This document shows, one piece after another, positions 41,475-50,670 of a stretch of 64,000 nt of DNA. Position 1 is the first letter of the stretch, and every line of letters begins with the position of its first letter. The stretch is taken from NCBI RefSeq assembly GCF_017873605.1, contig NZ_JAGGKI010000025.1:1-64000 (forward strand). The letters run 5' to 3'. A program made the position numbers and the translations under genes. Source of the DNA: Paenibacillus lactis. Its GTDB lineage: Bacteria; Bacillota; Bacilli; Paenibacillales; Paenibacillaceae. The notes beneath the pieces are model-generated. The model had not been told where the DNA came from. It was given only the letters and a program-made list of their open reading frames with translations, and did no database searches.

Positions 41475-42815
41475 ATGAACAAATATTCGGTGATCCTGGC
41501 GGATATCGAACAAAAGCATGCTGCTGGCGAGCTGCGACCGGGACAGAAGCTGCCATCCGTACGTCAAGCGGCCGAAATTTACGGCTGCAGTATCAGCACG
41601 GTAATCCGGGCCTATGCGGAGCTGGAGAAGCGCCACTTCATCTACTCGATTCCGCAGAGCGGTTATTATGTGGTGCAGGATGAAGAGAGAGAAACCGATA
41701 TGAATCACGGGATCATTGATTTTGCCTCTTCTTCACCCGATTTGAATGTGTTTCCTTACCGGGATTTCCAACATTGCTTGAACAAGGCAATCGACACGTA
41801 TAAATACCATCTGTTTACCTATGGGGATCCGGAAGGTCTGGGGGCTTTGCGCGAAACGCTCGTGAAGCACCTGGCTGCGGACCAGGTGTTTGCCAAGGCC
41901 GGGCAGATTGTGGTAACCTCAGGCATCCAGCAGGCGCTTCACACGTTAGCGGAGATGCCGTTCCCGAGCGGCAAGCCGGCCATCCTGGTGGAGCAGCCGA
42001 GTTATAATAAGTTTTTGGATTTTCTTGAGGCAGAAGGGTTGCCGGTGAAGACCATCGCCCGCACCGCGGACGGCATCGATCTGCAGCAGCTGGAGGAGAT
42101 ATTCCGCAGCGGCGATATTAAATGCTTCTACACGATGTCAAGGCATCATAACCCGCTTGGCACATCATATAGCGACAGGGAGAAGAAGGCGATTGCCCGT
42201 ATGGCCGCCAAGCACGACGTGTATGTGATCGAAGACGACTACATGGCGGATTTGGGTGATCGGCGCGGGTTTGACCCGATTTTTGCGTATGACCGGAGCG
42301 GGTATGTGGTGTATTTGAAAAGCTTCTCGAAAATCATTTTTCCGGGACTGCGGATCGGCGCCGTGGTGCTGCCTGAGTCGCTTGCAGCCAGCTTTCACAA
42401 AGCAAACCAGCTAAACGGTGCTGCACTTCTCTCTCAGGCGGCGCTGGATATCTACATGAAGAATGGTATGTATGATAGGCACAGGGATAAGATCCATCGG
42501 CAGTATGAATCGAGGATGAGGACCTTACACGATGCGGTGAACAGGTATAACGAACCGGGACTGCTCGAAGTGGCGGAAGTCCGATCAGGCATATATACGC
42601 AGTTCAAAATGCCGCAGGCGGTCAATCTGGAGCGGGTGGTGGAACGACTGCAGAAACGGGGCGTGCTCGTGTTGAGCGGGAAGCTGTTTTACCTGCCCGA
42701 CTATCGGCAGAGGGAGAAGTTTTTGCGAATCAGCATCTCCCGCGCCCGTCCGGAGCAGATTCATGAGGGCGTGCAAGCCGTGATTGAGGAAGTCAAGCGG
42801 GGAATGAATGTGTGA
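41475..42815 (+). CDS. MocR-type GntR regulator with aminotransferase-like domain
   Basis: A 446-residue protein: GntR winged helix (about 1-75, ELRPGQKLPSVRQAAEIYGCSISTVIRAYAELEKR) fused to a fold-type I aminotransferase-like domain (about 95-440) with TSGIQQALHTLAEM, EDDYMADL and the PLP-lysine context LKSFSKIIFPGLRIG. MocR proteins use PLP and an amino compound as signal and do not need catalysis. The ATG follows GGGGAGCGAGG. The neighbouring EamA exporter is divergent and probably its target. Confidence 0.92.
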   Translation: MNKYSVILADIEQKHAAGELRPGQKLPSVRQAAEIYGCSISTVIRAYAELEKRHFIYSIPQSGYYVVQDEERETDMNHGIIDFASSSPDLNVFPYRDFQHCLNKAIDTYKYHLFTYGDPEGLGALRETLVKHLAADQVFAKAGQIVVTSGIQQALHTLAEMPFPSGKPAILVEQPSYNKFLDFLEAEGLPVKTIARTADGIDLQQLEEIFRSGDIKCFYTMSRHHNPLGTSYSDREKKAIARMAAKHDVYVIEDDYMADLGDRRGFDPIFAYDRSGYVVYLKSFSKIIFPGLRIGAVVLPESLAASFHKANQLNGAALLSQAALDIYMKNGMYDRHRDKIHRQYESRMRTLHDAVNRYNEPGLLEVAEVRSGIYTQFKMPQAVNLERVVERLQKRGVLVLSGKLFYLPDYRQREKFLRISISRARPEQIHEGVQAVIEEVKRGMNV

Positions 42816-42882
42816 GGCAATCGAATTTTGCGAAAATAATGGTAAGTAAATACAACTAAAATAAAGACGGGAGTGTCCCACG

Positions 42883-43590
42883 ATGAATTTTGAAACGGTG
42901 ATGCAGGAGCTTGAAGCGCTCGGCAAGGAACGGCTCAAGAAAATGTACATGTCCAATGGAGCGCGCGAACCGCTGTTCGGCGTGGCGACAGGCGCGATGA
43001 AGCCCATGGCCAAGCAAATCAAGATCAATCAGCCTTTGGCTGAGGAGCTTTACGCTACAGGAAATTACGACGCCATGTACTTTGCCGGCATCATTGCCGA
43101 TCCGAAAGCGATGACCGCGGCGGATTATGAGCGCTGGATCGAGGGGGCGTATTTCTATATGCTGTCCGATTACGTGGTTGCGGTCACCCTGGCGGAAGCC
43201 GATATTGCGCAAGAGGTTGCCGATCAATGGATCGCAAGCGGCGATGAGCTGCGAATGTCAGCGGGATGGAGCTGTTATTGCTGGCTTTTGGGCAGCCGGC
43301 CGGACGCCCAGTTTGACGAAAGCAAACTCGCGAGCATGCTGGAGAGGGTGGAACAGACGATTCACGAATCTCCCGAACGCACGAAAGCCTCGATGAATAA
43401 CTTTATGTACACCGTTGGGGTATCCTATCTGCCGCTCCACGATAAGGCAGTCGAGACTGCTAAGGCCGTAGGCCCGGTTGAAATTAAACGGGATAACAAA
43501 AAGAGCAGCATCGTTAACGCCTCCGAAAGCATTCAGAAGGCGATTGACAAAAATCAGCTTGGTTTCAAACGCAAATATGTAAGATGTTAA
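42883..43590 (+). CDS. AlkD-like DNA alkylation repair HEAT-repeat protein
   Basis: A 235-residue all-helical protein resembling the AlkD family of HEAT-like DNA glycosylases: MNFETVMQELEALGKERLKKMY, EPLFGVATGAMKPMAKQI, and SMNNFMYTVGVSYLPLHDKAVETAK near the C-terminus. AlkD enzymes excise bulky or alkylated bases without base flipping. The family residues for activity (Trp and Asp) cannot be aligned from memory with confidence, so enzymatic activity is inference. ACGGGAG precedes the ATG. Confidence 0.8.
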   Translation: MNFETVMQELEALGKERLKKMYMSNGAREPLFGVATGAMKPMAKQIKINQPLAEELYATGNYDAMYFAGIIADPKAMTAADYERWIEGAYFYMLSDYVVAVTLAEADIAQEVADQWIASGDELRMSAGWSCYCWLLGSRPDAQFDESKLASMLERVEQTIHESPERTKASMNNFMYTVGVSYLPLHDKAVETAKAVGPVEIKRDNKKSSIVNASESIQKAIDKNQLGFKRKYVRC

Positions 43591-43655
43591 ACCGTCCGGG
43601 GTGGACGAGCCTCAGAGCGAAAAGTCCGTTCGGACATCGCGGCGGGCGAAATTGC

Positions 43656-43703
43656 AAAACGGCATGCAGGACTGAAAGTCAGTCATTTGCACGCCGTTTT
43701 TTA
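43656..43703 (+). terminator. Terminator after the AlkD-like gene
   Basis: AAAACGGCATGCA pairs with TGCACGCCGTTTT (one bulge or mismatch), with an inner GACT/AGTC stem, followed by TT. Confidence 0.75.
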
Positions 43704-43740
43704 TGCGAGGATTTTGCAACATCCTGTTATGCATCAGATA

Positions 43741-43923
43741 TTAGAAGTTCATATAAATAAATTCCTGCGTTTCTCCGGAAAAGAAGATAATACCAAGCAC
43801 GACGGCGATCAGGACGACGGCTCCGCCGAGCGCCAGGCCGACCATGATCAGCGCCCGTACGACACGATCCGTAAGGCTGCGGGCTTTCGCTTCCGCCGAT
43901 GCGTTATGGGGCTGCAATTCCAT
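43741..43923 (-). CDS. Small single-pass membrane protein of the MBOAT module
   Basis: A 60-residue protein with a polar, basic head (about 1-24) and one strong TM helix (ALIMVGLALGGAVVLIAVVL, about 24-48), then FFSGETQEFIYMNF. GAGGATG precedes the ATG, and the gene overlaps the end of the SGNH gene by 20 bp, so it is translated in the same unit. Small TM subunits accompany MBOAT acyl-transfer systems (DltX in the dlt operon), and I infer the same here. No sequence match to DltX is claimed. Confidence 0.65.
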   Translation of the reverse strand: MELQPHNASAEAKARSLTDRVVRALIMVGLALGGAVVLIAVVLGIIFFSGETQEFIYMNF

Positions 43924-45064
43924 AATTCTTCATCCTCGTATACAAGATTTCGCCAAACCGGTGACTCCCTTGGTCGATCAGATGAGCCGGGTCGCGATAA
44001 TATTCATGCGGAATGGTGTTGATCGGTTCTTGATTAAATTCGATAAAGGGGTAGCCTCTTGATTCTACCAGCTTCTGATAGGCGCCCATCGCTTCCGTAT
44101 ACTCGCTCCAATGGAACAGCTTCTTGTCAGCGATATGCTCTTTATCGAGCGGAGCGGAATAGAATACGGCTTGCTTCTGATGCTCCTCCAGCAGATCAAG
44201 CGTTTGTTCGATCATGAATAACCCGAAGCTGTGATCTGGATCGAAAGGCTTATTCCAGCGATAGAGCTCTTCGTAGTGCTGGTCGATGCCTTCCTGCTGA
44301 GCGTCATTCATGTTGTCATAAGCGGTATACATCGGCGTATAGCTTTCTTCGATCCCTTTTCTTTCATTTTCGTTCTTTTGAACCTCCTGGCGGATTTTCT
44401 CCATCGGCGTACGGGTCTTGAACAGACGGTAGCTGATCGCGTCGCGGTCATGATAGAGGGTCCATTGATTCAGGAGGCGGGACGTCACCCAATTGTGGGC
44501 ATTGCTCGGAAGCGACTCGCGGTTTTTGTCCGGGAAATCAGCCAGCCAGCTGCGCGGGATGGGCTGTCCCAGCTTCTCCACCAGCGACGGGTAGACAACA
44601 ACGTTCGGCTCGTTATCCGACACGACGACGATCCCATAGTTGATCTCAAACACAACATAATCAACCTTATCGATCATGGAGGCGAGCAGGGCATAGGTCT
44701 CCGTAAATCTTCCTCCGGAAATTCCGAGGTTGATCACACGGCTGTCCTTCAAATGAGCCTGAAGGACGCCGGCCGAGGTGTTCTCCCCTTTTCTTACGGT
44801 CGTGCCGAAGAGCGTGGAGGGTCCGAACATGCCGATCACCCTGGTGCCGTCATCCAGATGCTTCTTCAAATATTCGACCCATAACGGCGTATAGACAATG
44901 GCATCATAGGTCGGAACGCGCAGCTCTTTCTCCGCGTATGTCACGACTTCTTGTCTCATTTCTTCGACCGCTTGATTCGCCCGAATGCTCAATCCGAGCA
45001 ATCCGATCAAGGCAAAGGAGATCATCATGACAAATACGGTTTTATTCAGAATGAATTTAGGCAA
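43904..45064 (-). CDS. SGNH/DltD-like acyltransfer protein of the MBOAT module
   Basis: A 386-residue protein with an N-terminal TM anchor (about 7-27) and an extracellular SGNH/GDSL-type domain: FGPSTLFGTT with the candidate nucleophile Ser (about residue 82), NLGISGGRFTETYALL, and YYRDPAHLIDQGSHRFGE with the Asp and His (about 360). Such proteins (AlgJ/X, DltD, PatB) pair with an MBOAT to acylate cell-surface polymers. The start is a TTG preceded by GGAAGTG. It follows the MBOAT gene by 51 bp and overlaps the small TM protein gene. Confidence 0.8.
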   Translation of the reverse strand: MPKFILNKTVFVMMISFALIGLLGLSIRANQAVEEMRQEVVTYAEKELRVPTYDAIVYTPLWVEYLKKHLDDGTRVIGMFGPSTLFGTTVRKGENTSAGVLQAHLKDSRVINLGISGGRFTETYALLASMIDKVDYVVFEINYGIVVVSDNEPNVVVYPSLVEKLGQPIPRSWLADFPDKNRESLPSNAHNWVTSRLLNQWTLYHDRDAISYRLFKTRTPMEKIRQEVQKNENERKGIEESYTPMYTAYDNMNDAQQEGIDQHYEELYRWNKPFDPDHSFGLFMIEQTLDLLEEHQKQAVFYSAPLDKEHIADKKLFHWSEYTEAMGAYQKLVESRGYPFIEFNQEPINTIPHEYYRDPAHLIDQGSHRFGEILYTRMKNYGIAAP

Positions 45065-45115
45065 GACAGCTTACACTTCCATTTCCATCCATATTCATAT
45101 TCGAGTATCGACAAC

Positions 45116-46309
45116 TTATCGCATGCCAAGCAGCCGGAGCATTAAATCCCATCCGTCTGCGATCGGCAATATGAAAAATACGCGGCTGATCGTCACTCCA
45201 AAGAATGTAATCATGATCGCGGCAGTGACCGTCACCGGCTTCAGCCATTTCGGAACGGGCTTTAAAGCAGGCTTCAGCTTCTTTACATAAAAGCGGTGCA
45301 TGCACAGCATCACGCCGTGGAACATGCCCCAGACCACGAAATTCCAGGCGGCTCCGTGCCAGAGACCGGAGACGGTCATCGTGGCCATCAGGTTGAAGTA
45401 AACCCGGGGAGCAGAGACGCGGCTTCCCCCGAGGGGAAAGTATACATAGCGGGTCAGCCATGAACCGAGCGAGATATGCCAGCGGTTCCAGAACTCGGCA
45501 ATGCTGCGGGCCAGATAAGGGAAGCGGAAGTTCTCCGGGAGGACGATCCCGAACAAGCGCGCAGTACCGATGGCAATATCCGAATAGCCGGAAAAGTCAA
45601 AATAGATGACGAACGTATAGGCGATCAGCGAAATCCAGAGTCCTCCGGTATCTGTCCCGGCGATGCCGGACGCCGAATAGACAGGCTGCGCCAGGATATC
45701 AATCGATCCGGCGAGGACGAGCTTTTTGAACAGGCCGATCCCGATCCGTATGACGCCGGTCAGCAAGTGGTCCACGTGAAATCTCGCTGTTAGCTGTGAA
45801 TGAAACGTTTGAAATTGCTTAATGGGGCCAGCCACCATCGTCGGGAAGAAGAAAATGAACGACAACAGACCCTCCGGCCGATGCCCCGGCAGCGTTCCGC
45901 GTTTGCGTTCAACCAAGTAATGAATCAGCTCGAACGTAAAGTAGGAAATACCGAGCGGGAGCACAATCTGCTCTGCCTTAGGCAAGAAGGGCTGATGAAT
46001 AAAACCGAATAGATTATGTAACGTATCCAGCATCATATTCGTGTACTTGAAATAGCCAAGGACCAGAATGGCGGTAAGGATTCCTGCGGGATAAATCCAT
46101 CGCCTGCCCCATTTCGCTGCAGATTTCACGACAATAATCGCGATGACAACTTCCGCAAGCAACAGGAACAGGTAAGCACCTGCAAAATTGTAGTAAAAAG
46201 CGACACCTGAGGCAAACAGCACCCAAGGTCTGACACGTTGCGGCACGAGGTGGTACGTGACGACAGCCACGAGCACGAACAGCCAGTAAAACCAATCCGT
46301 ATACATCAT
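45116..46309 (-). CDS. MBOAT-family O-acyltransferase (DltB/AlgI-like)
   Basis: A 397-residue polytopic protein with about 10 TM segments and MBOAT hallmarks: ISYFTFELIHYLVERKRG, FFPTMVAGPIKQF, FDFSGYSDIAIGTARLFG, FWNRWHISLGSWLTRYVYFPLGGSR and GLWHGAAWNFVVWGMFHG with the catalytic His. DltB/AlgI/PatA relatives pass an acyl group across the membrane for transfer to a surface polymer. The start is uncertain: the ATG at 46309 (or 46306) is taken, with only a weak GGTGGATACGGA upstream; the longer frame from 46369 has none. Promoter not found. With the next two genes it forms one acylation operon. Confidence 0.85.
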   Translation of the reverse strand: MMYTDWFYWLFVLVAVVTYHLVPQRVRPWVLFASGVAFYYNFAGAYLFLLLAEVVIAIIVVKSAAKWGRRWIYPAGILTAILVLGYFKYTNMMLDTLHNLFGFIHQPFLPKAEQIVLPLGISYFTFELIHYLVERKRGTLPGHRPEGLLSFIFFFPTMVAGPIKQFQTFHSQLTARFHVDHLLTGVIRIGIGLFKKLVLAGSIDILAQPVYSASGIAGTDTGGLWISLIAYTFVIYFDFSGYSDIAIGTARLFGIVLPENFRFPYLARSIAEFWNRWHISLGSWLTRYVYFPLGGSRVSAPRVYFNLMATMTVSGLWHGAAWNFVVWGMFHGVMLCMHRFYVKKLKPALKPVPKWLKPVTVTAAIMITFFGVTISRVFFILPIADGWDLMLRLLGMR

Positions 46310-46663
46310 AATTTTTCCGTATCCACCATCCAAGCCGTCAAAAATACGTAACTTTATACCCTTGTTCATGTTACACGATCCACAAGTCGAAGCCTATGGA
46401 AATTTTATGAACAAGCTTCATATATTGACGAATGATACATTAAAGTGAAAGACTCAGGCTATGAAGGCTTCGTGAGCTAACCGCCACCTGGGTATTTACG
46501 GGGGCAGTTAATACGAAGTGCGGCAGCCGTCTTGCCAATTTCCTATCAGAGGCCGTTACATGATGATGCCTTGAGGAAAGCACAGCACATAGAGTAGACG
46601 GATCCATTTCAATAAAAGTTGCAGCCGGGTATAGGTCAAGAGAATCGTCTACAAAGGTTGTTG
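46310..46663. other. Intergenic stretch without recognised features
   Basis: I see no gene, good promoter or repeat in these 354 bases. A terminator of the next gene lies just beyond. Confidence 0.5.
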
Positions 46664-46695
46664 TGAAAAAAACCTGCTCTTAAACCGGGCAGGTT
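46664..46695 (-). terminator. Terminator after the HxlR gene
   Basis: On the minus strand AACCTGC pairs with GCAGGTT across a loop, followed by TTTTTCAC. Confidence 0.8.
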
Positions 46696-46764
46696 ATGTT
46701 TTCGTTACGTATCAAGTATCAAGCAGTCCCAGTTTTTCATGGCTCGGAGAGTACACTTAAAGGC

Positions 46765-47160
46765 TTATTTCTCCTCCGTACGGCAGCCTTGGAATTCCTC
46801 CAAAACCTTGGATTTGTCTCCGTACATCTTATCCAGGTGATCCTCTCCCCAATAGCATAACAGGTCCAGCGCGGGCTTTAATCCCCAGCCGTAAGGCGTT
46901 AGCTCATACTCCACTTTAGGCGGAACCTCGTTATATACCTTCCGTGTCACGATCTCATCCTTTTCCAGGCCTCTGAGCTGGGTGGTCAGCATTTTTTGAG
47001 TAATGCCGGGCATTAACCGGCGAAGCTCAGACGTACGTTTCCGCCCTGTCATTAGATGGTAGATGATTAAAGGCTTCCATTTTCCTCCCATGACCTCTAA
47101 AGCCGCTTCCACACCGACTTGATATTTTTTTCGAGCGCTGTTGTTCACCGGTTCCGTCAT
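46765..47160 (-). CDS. HxlR-family transcriptional regulator
   Basis: A 131-residue winged-helix protein of the HxlR/YodB type: LEVMGGKWKPLIIYHLMTG, RTSELRRLMPGITQKMLTTQLRGLEKDEIV and VPPKVEYELTPYGWGLKPAL. Members sense electrophiles or quinones through Cys; here one Cys in LLCYWGE (about 99) and one in the tail are candidates. It is divergent from a flavin reductase gene (47369), the arrangement in which the regulator represses the reductase. GGAGGATG precedes the ATG. Confidence 0.88.
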   Translation of the reverse strand: MTEPVNNSARKKYQVGVEAALEVMGGKWKPLIIYHLMTGRKRTSELRRLMPGITQKMLTTQLRGLEKDEIVTRKVYNEVPPKVEYELTPYGWGLKPALDLLCYWGEDHLDKMYGDKSKVLEEFQGCRTEEK

Positions 47161-47232
47161 CTCTCATCCTCCAATCCCGTTTATCCATTGCTCAGGCCAA
47201 GATTCAAGGGATTCCCCTAGGGAACTTCCGTG

Positions 47233-47306
47233 TTCCTATGGCACATGTATCTTCCTATAGCACATCAAAGTGCGTACTTCCGGATCATTTTCCTACTGTT
47301 TATAAT
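47233..47306 (+). promoter_or_regulatory. Promoter and repeats for the HxlR/reductase pair
   Basis: TTCCTATGGCACAT (47233-47246) is repeated as TTCCTATAGCACAT (47252-47265). AAGTGCGTACTT (47268-47279) has AAGT/ACTT arms. TATAAT (47301-47306) is preceded 17 nt upstream by a weak TTCCGG. The repeats probably bind the HxlR regulator. Confidence 0.55.
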
Positions 47307-47368
47307 AACAGCAGCCATGGGTCATGGCTACAAATCAGCTGCTGAGGAAAGGTAGTGAAGATATAAGC

Positions 47369-47947
47369 ATGAGAGTACTAACCGTTGTTTCCCACCCGAG
47401 AAAAGATTCCTTGACCTTTAAGGTTGCCGATCGTTTCGTACAAGGTCTTGCCGAGGCTGGCCATGACTATGAGATATTGGATTTGCACGGGATTGGTTTT
47501 GATCCTGTCCTTAAAGGCGCAGATGAACCCGATTGGTCCGCTTCGGTACAGACCTTTTCCCCTGAAGTGGAAACGGAAATAAGGCGGCTGAAGGAGCATG
47601 ATGCGTTGGCATTGATTTTCCCCGTTTGGTGGTGGCATCTGCCGGCAATGCTAAAGGGGTATATTGACCGTGTATGGAACAATGGGTTTGCATACGGTGC
47701 GAACAACCTTCATCACCAGCATGCCTTGTGGATTGGCTTGGCAGGCGTTTCGGAAGAACAGATGAACAAGCGCAGCTACGGTGAGATGATTACGCATCTG
47801 CTGAATGTGGGAATCGCAGGTTATTGCGGTATTTCCAATTCCAAGGTTGAATTCTTATATGAGACTCTGGAATCCGGGCCTGCTCATTACGACATGCTGC
47901 TGGACCAAGCTTATCGCTTAGGTTTGAATTATGGCAAGGATCATTAA
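47369..47947 (+). CDS. Flavodoxin-like NAD(P)H oxidoreductase (MdaB/KefF-like)
   Basis: A 192-residue flavoprotein: VLTVVSHPRKDSLTFKVADRFVQGL (FMN/FAD loop), DALALIFPVWWWHLPAMLKGYIDRV and GYCGISNSKVEFL. Members reduce quinones by two electrons. It is divergent from the HxlR regulator at 46765 and probably repressed by it. The ATG at 47369 is preceded by GTGAAGAT, a weak site; a longer frame starting at 47324 lies closer to the promoter. A terminator (47954-47993) follows. Confidence 0.88.
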   Translation: MRVLTVVSHPRKDSLTFKVADRFVQGLAEAGHDYEILDLHGIGFDPVLKGADEPDWSASVQTFSPEVETEIRRLKEHDALALIFPVWWWHLPAMLKGYIDRVWNNGFAYGANNLHHQHALWIGLAGVSEEQMNKRSYGEMITHLLNVGIAGYCGISNSKVEFLYETLESGPAHYDMLLDQAYRLGLNYGKDH

Positions 47948-47953
47948 GCTCAG

Positions 47954-47993
47954 CAGTTCCTTCTATATGACGTAGAAGGGACTGTTTATTTTT
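47954..47993 (+). terminator. Terminator after the reductase
   Basis: CAGTTCCTTCTA pairs with TAGAAGGGACTG (one mismatch), followed by TTTATTTTT. Confidence 0.82.
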
Positions 47994-48180
47994 ATAAATG
48001 GAATACCAGCACTGAAGTTGAGTTTTCTGTAATGGGTGTTAATGTTACGGCTAACGATCCATGGCTTTGTGTGAAATTTTATAAAAAAATGGTTGGGTTC
48101 TTTCATCGTTCATCTCACATGCAGAAGGTAAACTGGAATGTATGAGTGTTAAATTGGTGGACTTGTGGGGAGATGATACA

Positions 48181-50478
48181 ATGCCAAAGACCGAACTGTT
48201 GGAAGGTATTTTTAAAGAATCGCAAGAAACGGGAAAAGGATATTTACTTCATCTGGATGTCGATCGATTAATGGCCCCTTGTTACGAGGCGGCCTCATTG
48301 GAGCCGAAAAAACCGCGATACGGCGGATGGGAAGAGACACCGATTGCAGGACATTCCATCGGGCACTGGCTGTCCGCAGCCGCAGCCATGATTGGTGCAA
48401 CGAGCGACGAGGATTTGCTTAAGAAGCTGGTCTATGCAGTTAACGAATTAGCTTATGTGCAGTCGCATGATCAGGATGGTTATGTGAGCGGATTTCCCCG
48501 CGATTGCTTCGATATCGTATTTACCGGCGACTTTGAAGTTCATAACTTCAGCCTTGCCGGATCATGGGTGCCTTGGTACAGTCTGCACAAAATTTTTGCA
48601 GGGCTGATCGATGTTTACCGATTGACTGGAATCGAGCAGGCGCTTGAGGTCGTGATCCGACTTGCGGACTGGGCCAAAAAGGGAACGGATCGACTGACGG
48701 ACGAGCAATTCCAACGCATGTTAATCTGCGAGCATGGCGGAATGAATGACACTATGGCTGATCTGTATCGCCTGACGAATAACCACGCATATCTGGAGCT
48801 TGCGATCCGGTTCTGTCACCGGGCAATCCTCGAACCGCTGGCCCGCGGTGTGGATGAACTTGAAGGAAAGCACGCCAATACGCAAATTCCGAAAGTCATC
48901 GGCGCTGCCAAGCTATATGAGATCACAGGCGACGATTTCTACCGGAAGGCCGCAGAATTTTTCTGGAAAGAGGTTACGCGCAACCGCTCCTACATCATCG
49001 GAGGCAACAGCATCTTCGAGCACTTCAGAGCTGCGAACCAGGAGAAGCTTGGTGTTGAGACCGCGGAAACCTGTAATACCTACAATATGTTGAAGCTCAC
49101 AGGCCACTTGTTCGGCTGGTCGCAAGTTGCGGAATACATGGATTTCTACGAACGGGCCTTATATAATCATATTCTTGCATCCCAGGATCCGGATACCGGC
49201 ATGAAAATGTATTTCGTATCCACGGAGCCGGGCCATTTCAAAGTATATGGAACTGCTGAACATTCGTTCTGGTGCTGTACAGGCACCGGCATGGAGAATC
49301 CGGCCCGCTATACGCATGAAATCTATCATGCCACGTCGAATGCGATTTACGTGAATCTGTTCATTGCCTCCAAAGCAACCTTCGACGATCACCAGGTCGT
49401 CATCCGACAGGAAACAGAGTTCCCGAAACAATCGCGAACTAGACTCATTATAGAAGAGGCGAAGGCTGCTCATTTCAAACTTCGTATCCGTATTCCGCAA
49501 TGGACCGCCGGAGCGGTAACGGCCGTGGTGAACGGGAGTGAGATCTATGCCGATGCGGAGCCCGGATATCTCAATATCGAGCGGGATTGGAATGCTGGGG
49601 ATACGATTGAAGTGACCTTACCCATGGAGCTTCGCTTGTACCATGCCAAAGATGATGCGAAAAAGGTAGGCATCCTGTATGGCCCAATCGTACTTGCGGG
49701 TGCGCTGGGCACGGAGGCGTTTCCTGACAGTGATATCGTGGACAATCATACGAAGCTGCATCAGCATCCATTAATTGAGGTTCCGATATGGGTCTCAGAC
49801 GAGCCGGATATCCGGCAATGGATTAAGCCTGTTGACGGGGAGGCATTGACGTTTGTCACGGAGCCTGTCGGGCAACCCGGCAATTCGCGGGTGAGACTGA
49901 TCCCTTTCTACGCCCTGCACCATCAGCGATATACGATTTATTGGAATCTACTGACTGAAGAGGAATTCAAGAACTATGAGAATAGCGAGCGGGCTGAGAG
50001 GGAACGGCTGAAGGCCATTACGGTGGATGTCGTCCATCCTTATCAACAGCAATCCGAGGTTGATCACCATATGAAGTCCGAGCAATCGAGGTCAGGCTAT
50101 TCCGTTTACGCTCAATGCGGCTACCGAGATGCGATAGGCAGCGGATATTTTAGCTATCAAATGTCGGTTCTGCCTGATCAACCGATGTTGTTGCAGGTGA
50201 CCTACTTCAGCCGCGAAGGAGCAGCTCATGTTGACGGAAGGCTGATGGAGCGGGATTTTGAAATTTGGATCGATGGCCATGTGATCGCACGGCAGAAGCT
50301 GGAGGGGACGCAGGGGGAACAGCTCTTTAATGTGTCTTATGAAATCCCCATCCACCTGACGGAAGGAAAACGGAGTGTCGAAGTCAAGTTCGCATCGGCT
50401 AATGGCAAATTGGCCGGAGGGGTATACGGCGTTCGAATGATCGACCGGGTTCAAATGGAGAAGTTTGTGGCGAAATAG
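48181..50478 (+). CDS. GH127 beta-L-arabinofuranosidase-like (DUF1680)
   Basis: A 765-residue cytoplasmic glycoside hydrolase of the DUF1680/GH127 type: GHSIGHWLSAAAAMIGA, CEHGGMNDTMADLY, then the active-site region ETAETCNTYNMLKL (acid/base Glu and Zn-Cys) and FWCCTGTGMENPARY with the paired Cys (nucleophile and Zn ligand), as in B. longum HypBA1. A beta-rich C-terminal part follows. No signal peptide, so it probably acts on imported oligosaccharides. The ATG at 48181 follows GGGGAGATGA; an ATG 13 codons earlier (48142) has a weaker site. No transporter or regulator gene lies beside it. Confidence 0.85.
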   Translation: MPKTELLEGIFKESQETGKGYLLHLDVDRLMAPCYEAASLEPKKPRYGGWEETPIAGHSIGHWLSAAAAMIGATSDEDLLKKLVYAVNELAYVQSHDQDGYVSGFPRDCFDIVFTGDFEVHNFSLAGSWVPWYSLHKIFAGLIDVYRLTGIEQALEVVIRLADWAKKGTDRLTDEQFQRMLICEHGGMNDTMADLYRLTNNHAYLELAIRFCHRAILEPLARGVDELEGKHANTQIPKVIGAAKLYEITGDDFYRKAAEFFWKEVTRNRSYIIGGNSIFEHFRAANQEKLGVETAETCNTYNMLKLTGHLFGWSQVAEYMDFYERALYNHILASQDPDTGMKMYFVSTEPGHFKVYGTAEHSFWCCTGTGMENPARYTHEIYHATSNAIYVNLFIASKATFDDHQVVIRQETEFPKQSRTRLIIEEAKAAHFKLRIRIPQWTAGAVTAVVNGSEIYADAEPGYLNIERDWNAGDTIEVTLPMELRLYHAKDDAKKVGILYGPIVLAGALGTEAFPDSDIVDNHTKLHQHPLIEVPIWVSDEPDIRQWIKPVDGEALTFVTEPVGQPGNSRVRLIPFYALHHQRYTIYWNLLTEEEFKNYENSERAERERLKAITVDVVHPYQQQSEVDHHMKSEQSRSGYSVYAQCGYRDAIGSGYFSYQMSVLPDQPMLLQVTYFSREGAAHVDGRLMERDFEIWIDGHVIARQKLEGTQGEQLFNVSYEIPIHLTEGKRSVEVKFASANGKLAGGVYGVRMIDRVQMEKFVAK

Positions 50479-50587
50479 GGAAAGAGTGGTCCGGTCGAGA
50501 GCAGGATTTTGGCAAGTAGAATTAAGTTGTCGTTGGGCGATAGCTTCACAGATGGTTGGCTCTGACTGAACAGGCGTCATGGTTATA

Positions 50588-50616
50588 AAACCCTTCCCTT
50601 CTGGCGAAGGGTTTTT
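50588..50616 (+). terminator. Terminator after the GH127 gene
   Basis: AAACCCTTC pairs with GAAGGGTTT, followed by TTAATTC. Confidence 0.85.
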
Positions 50617-50670
50617 AATTCGTTTATACTGGTAGAGCCAATTTACTTTCTAGGAGTTGTCTACCGAGCT

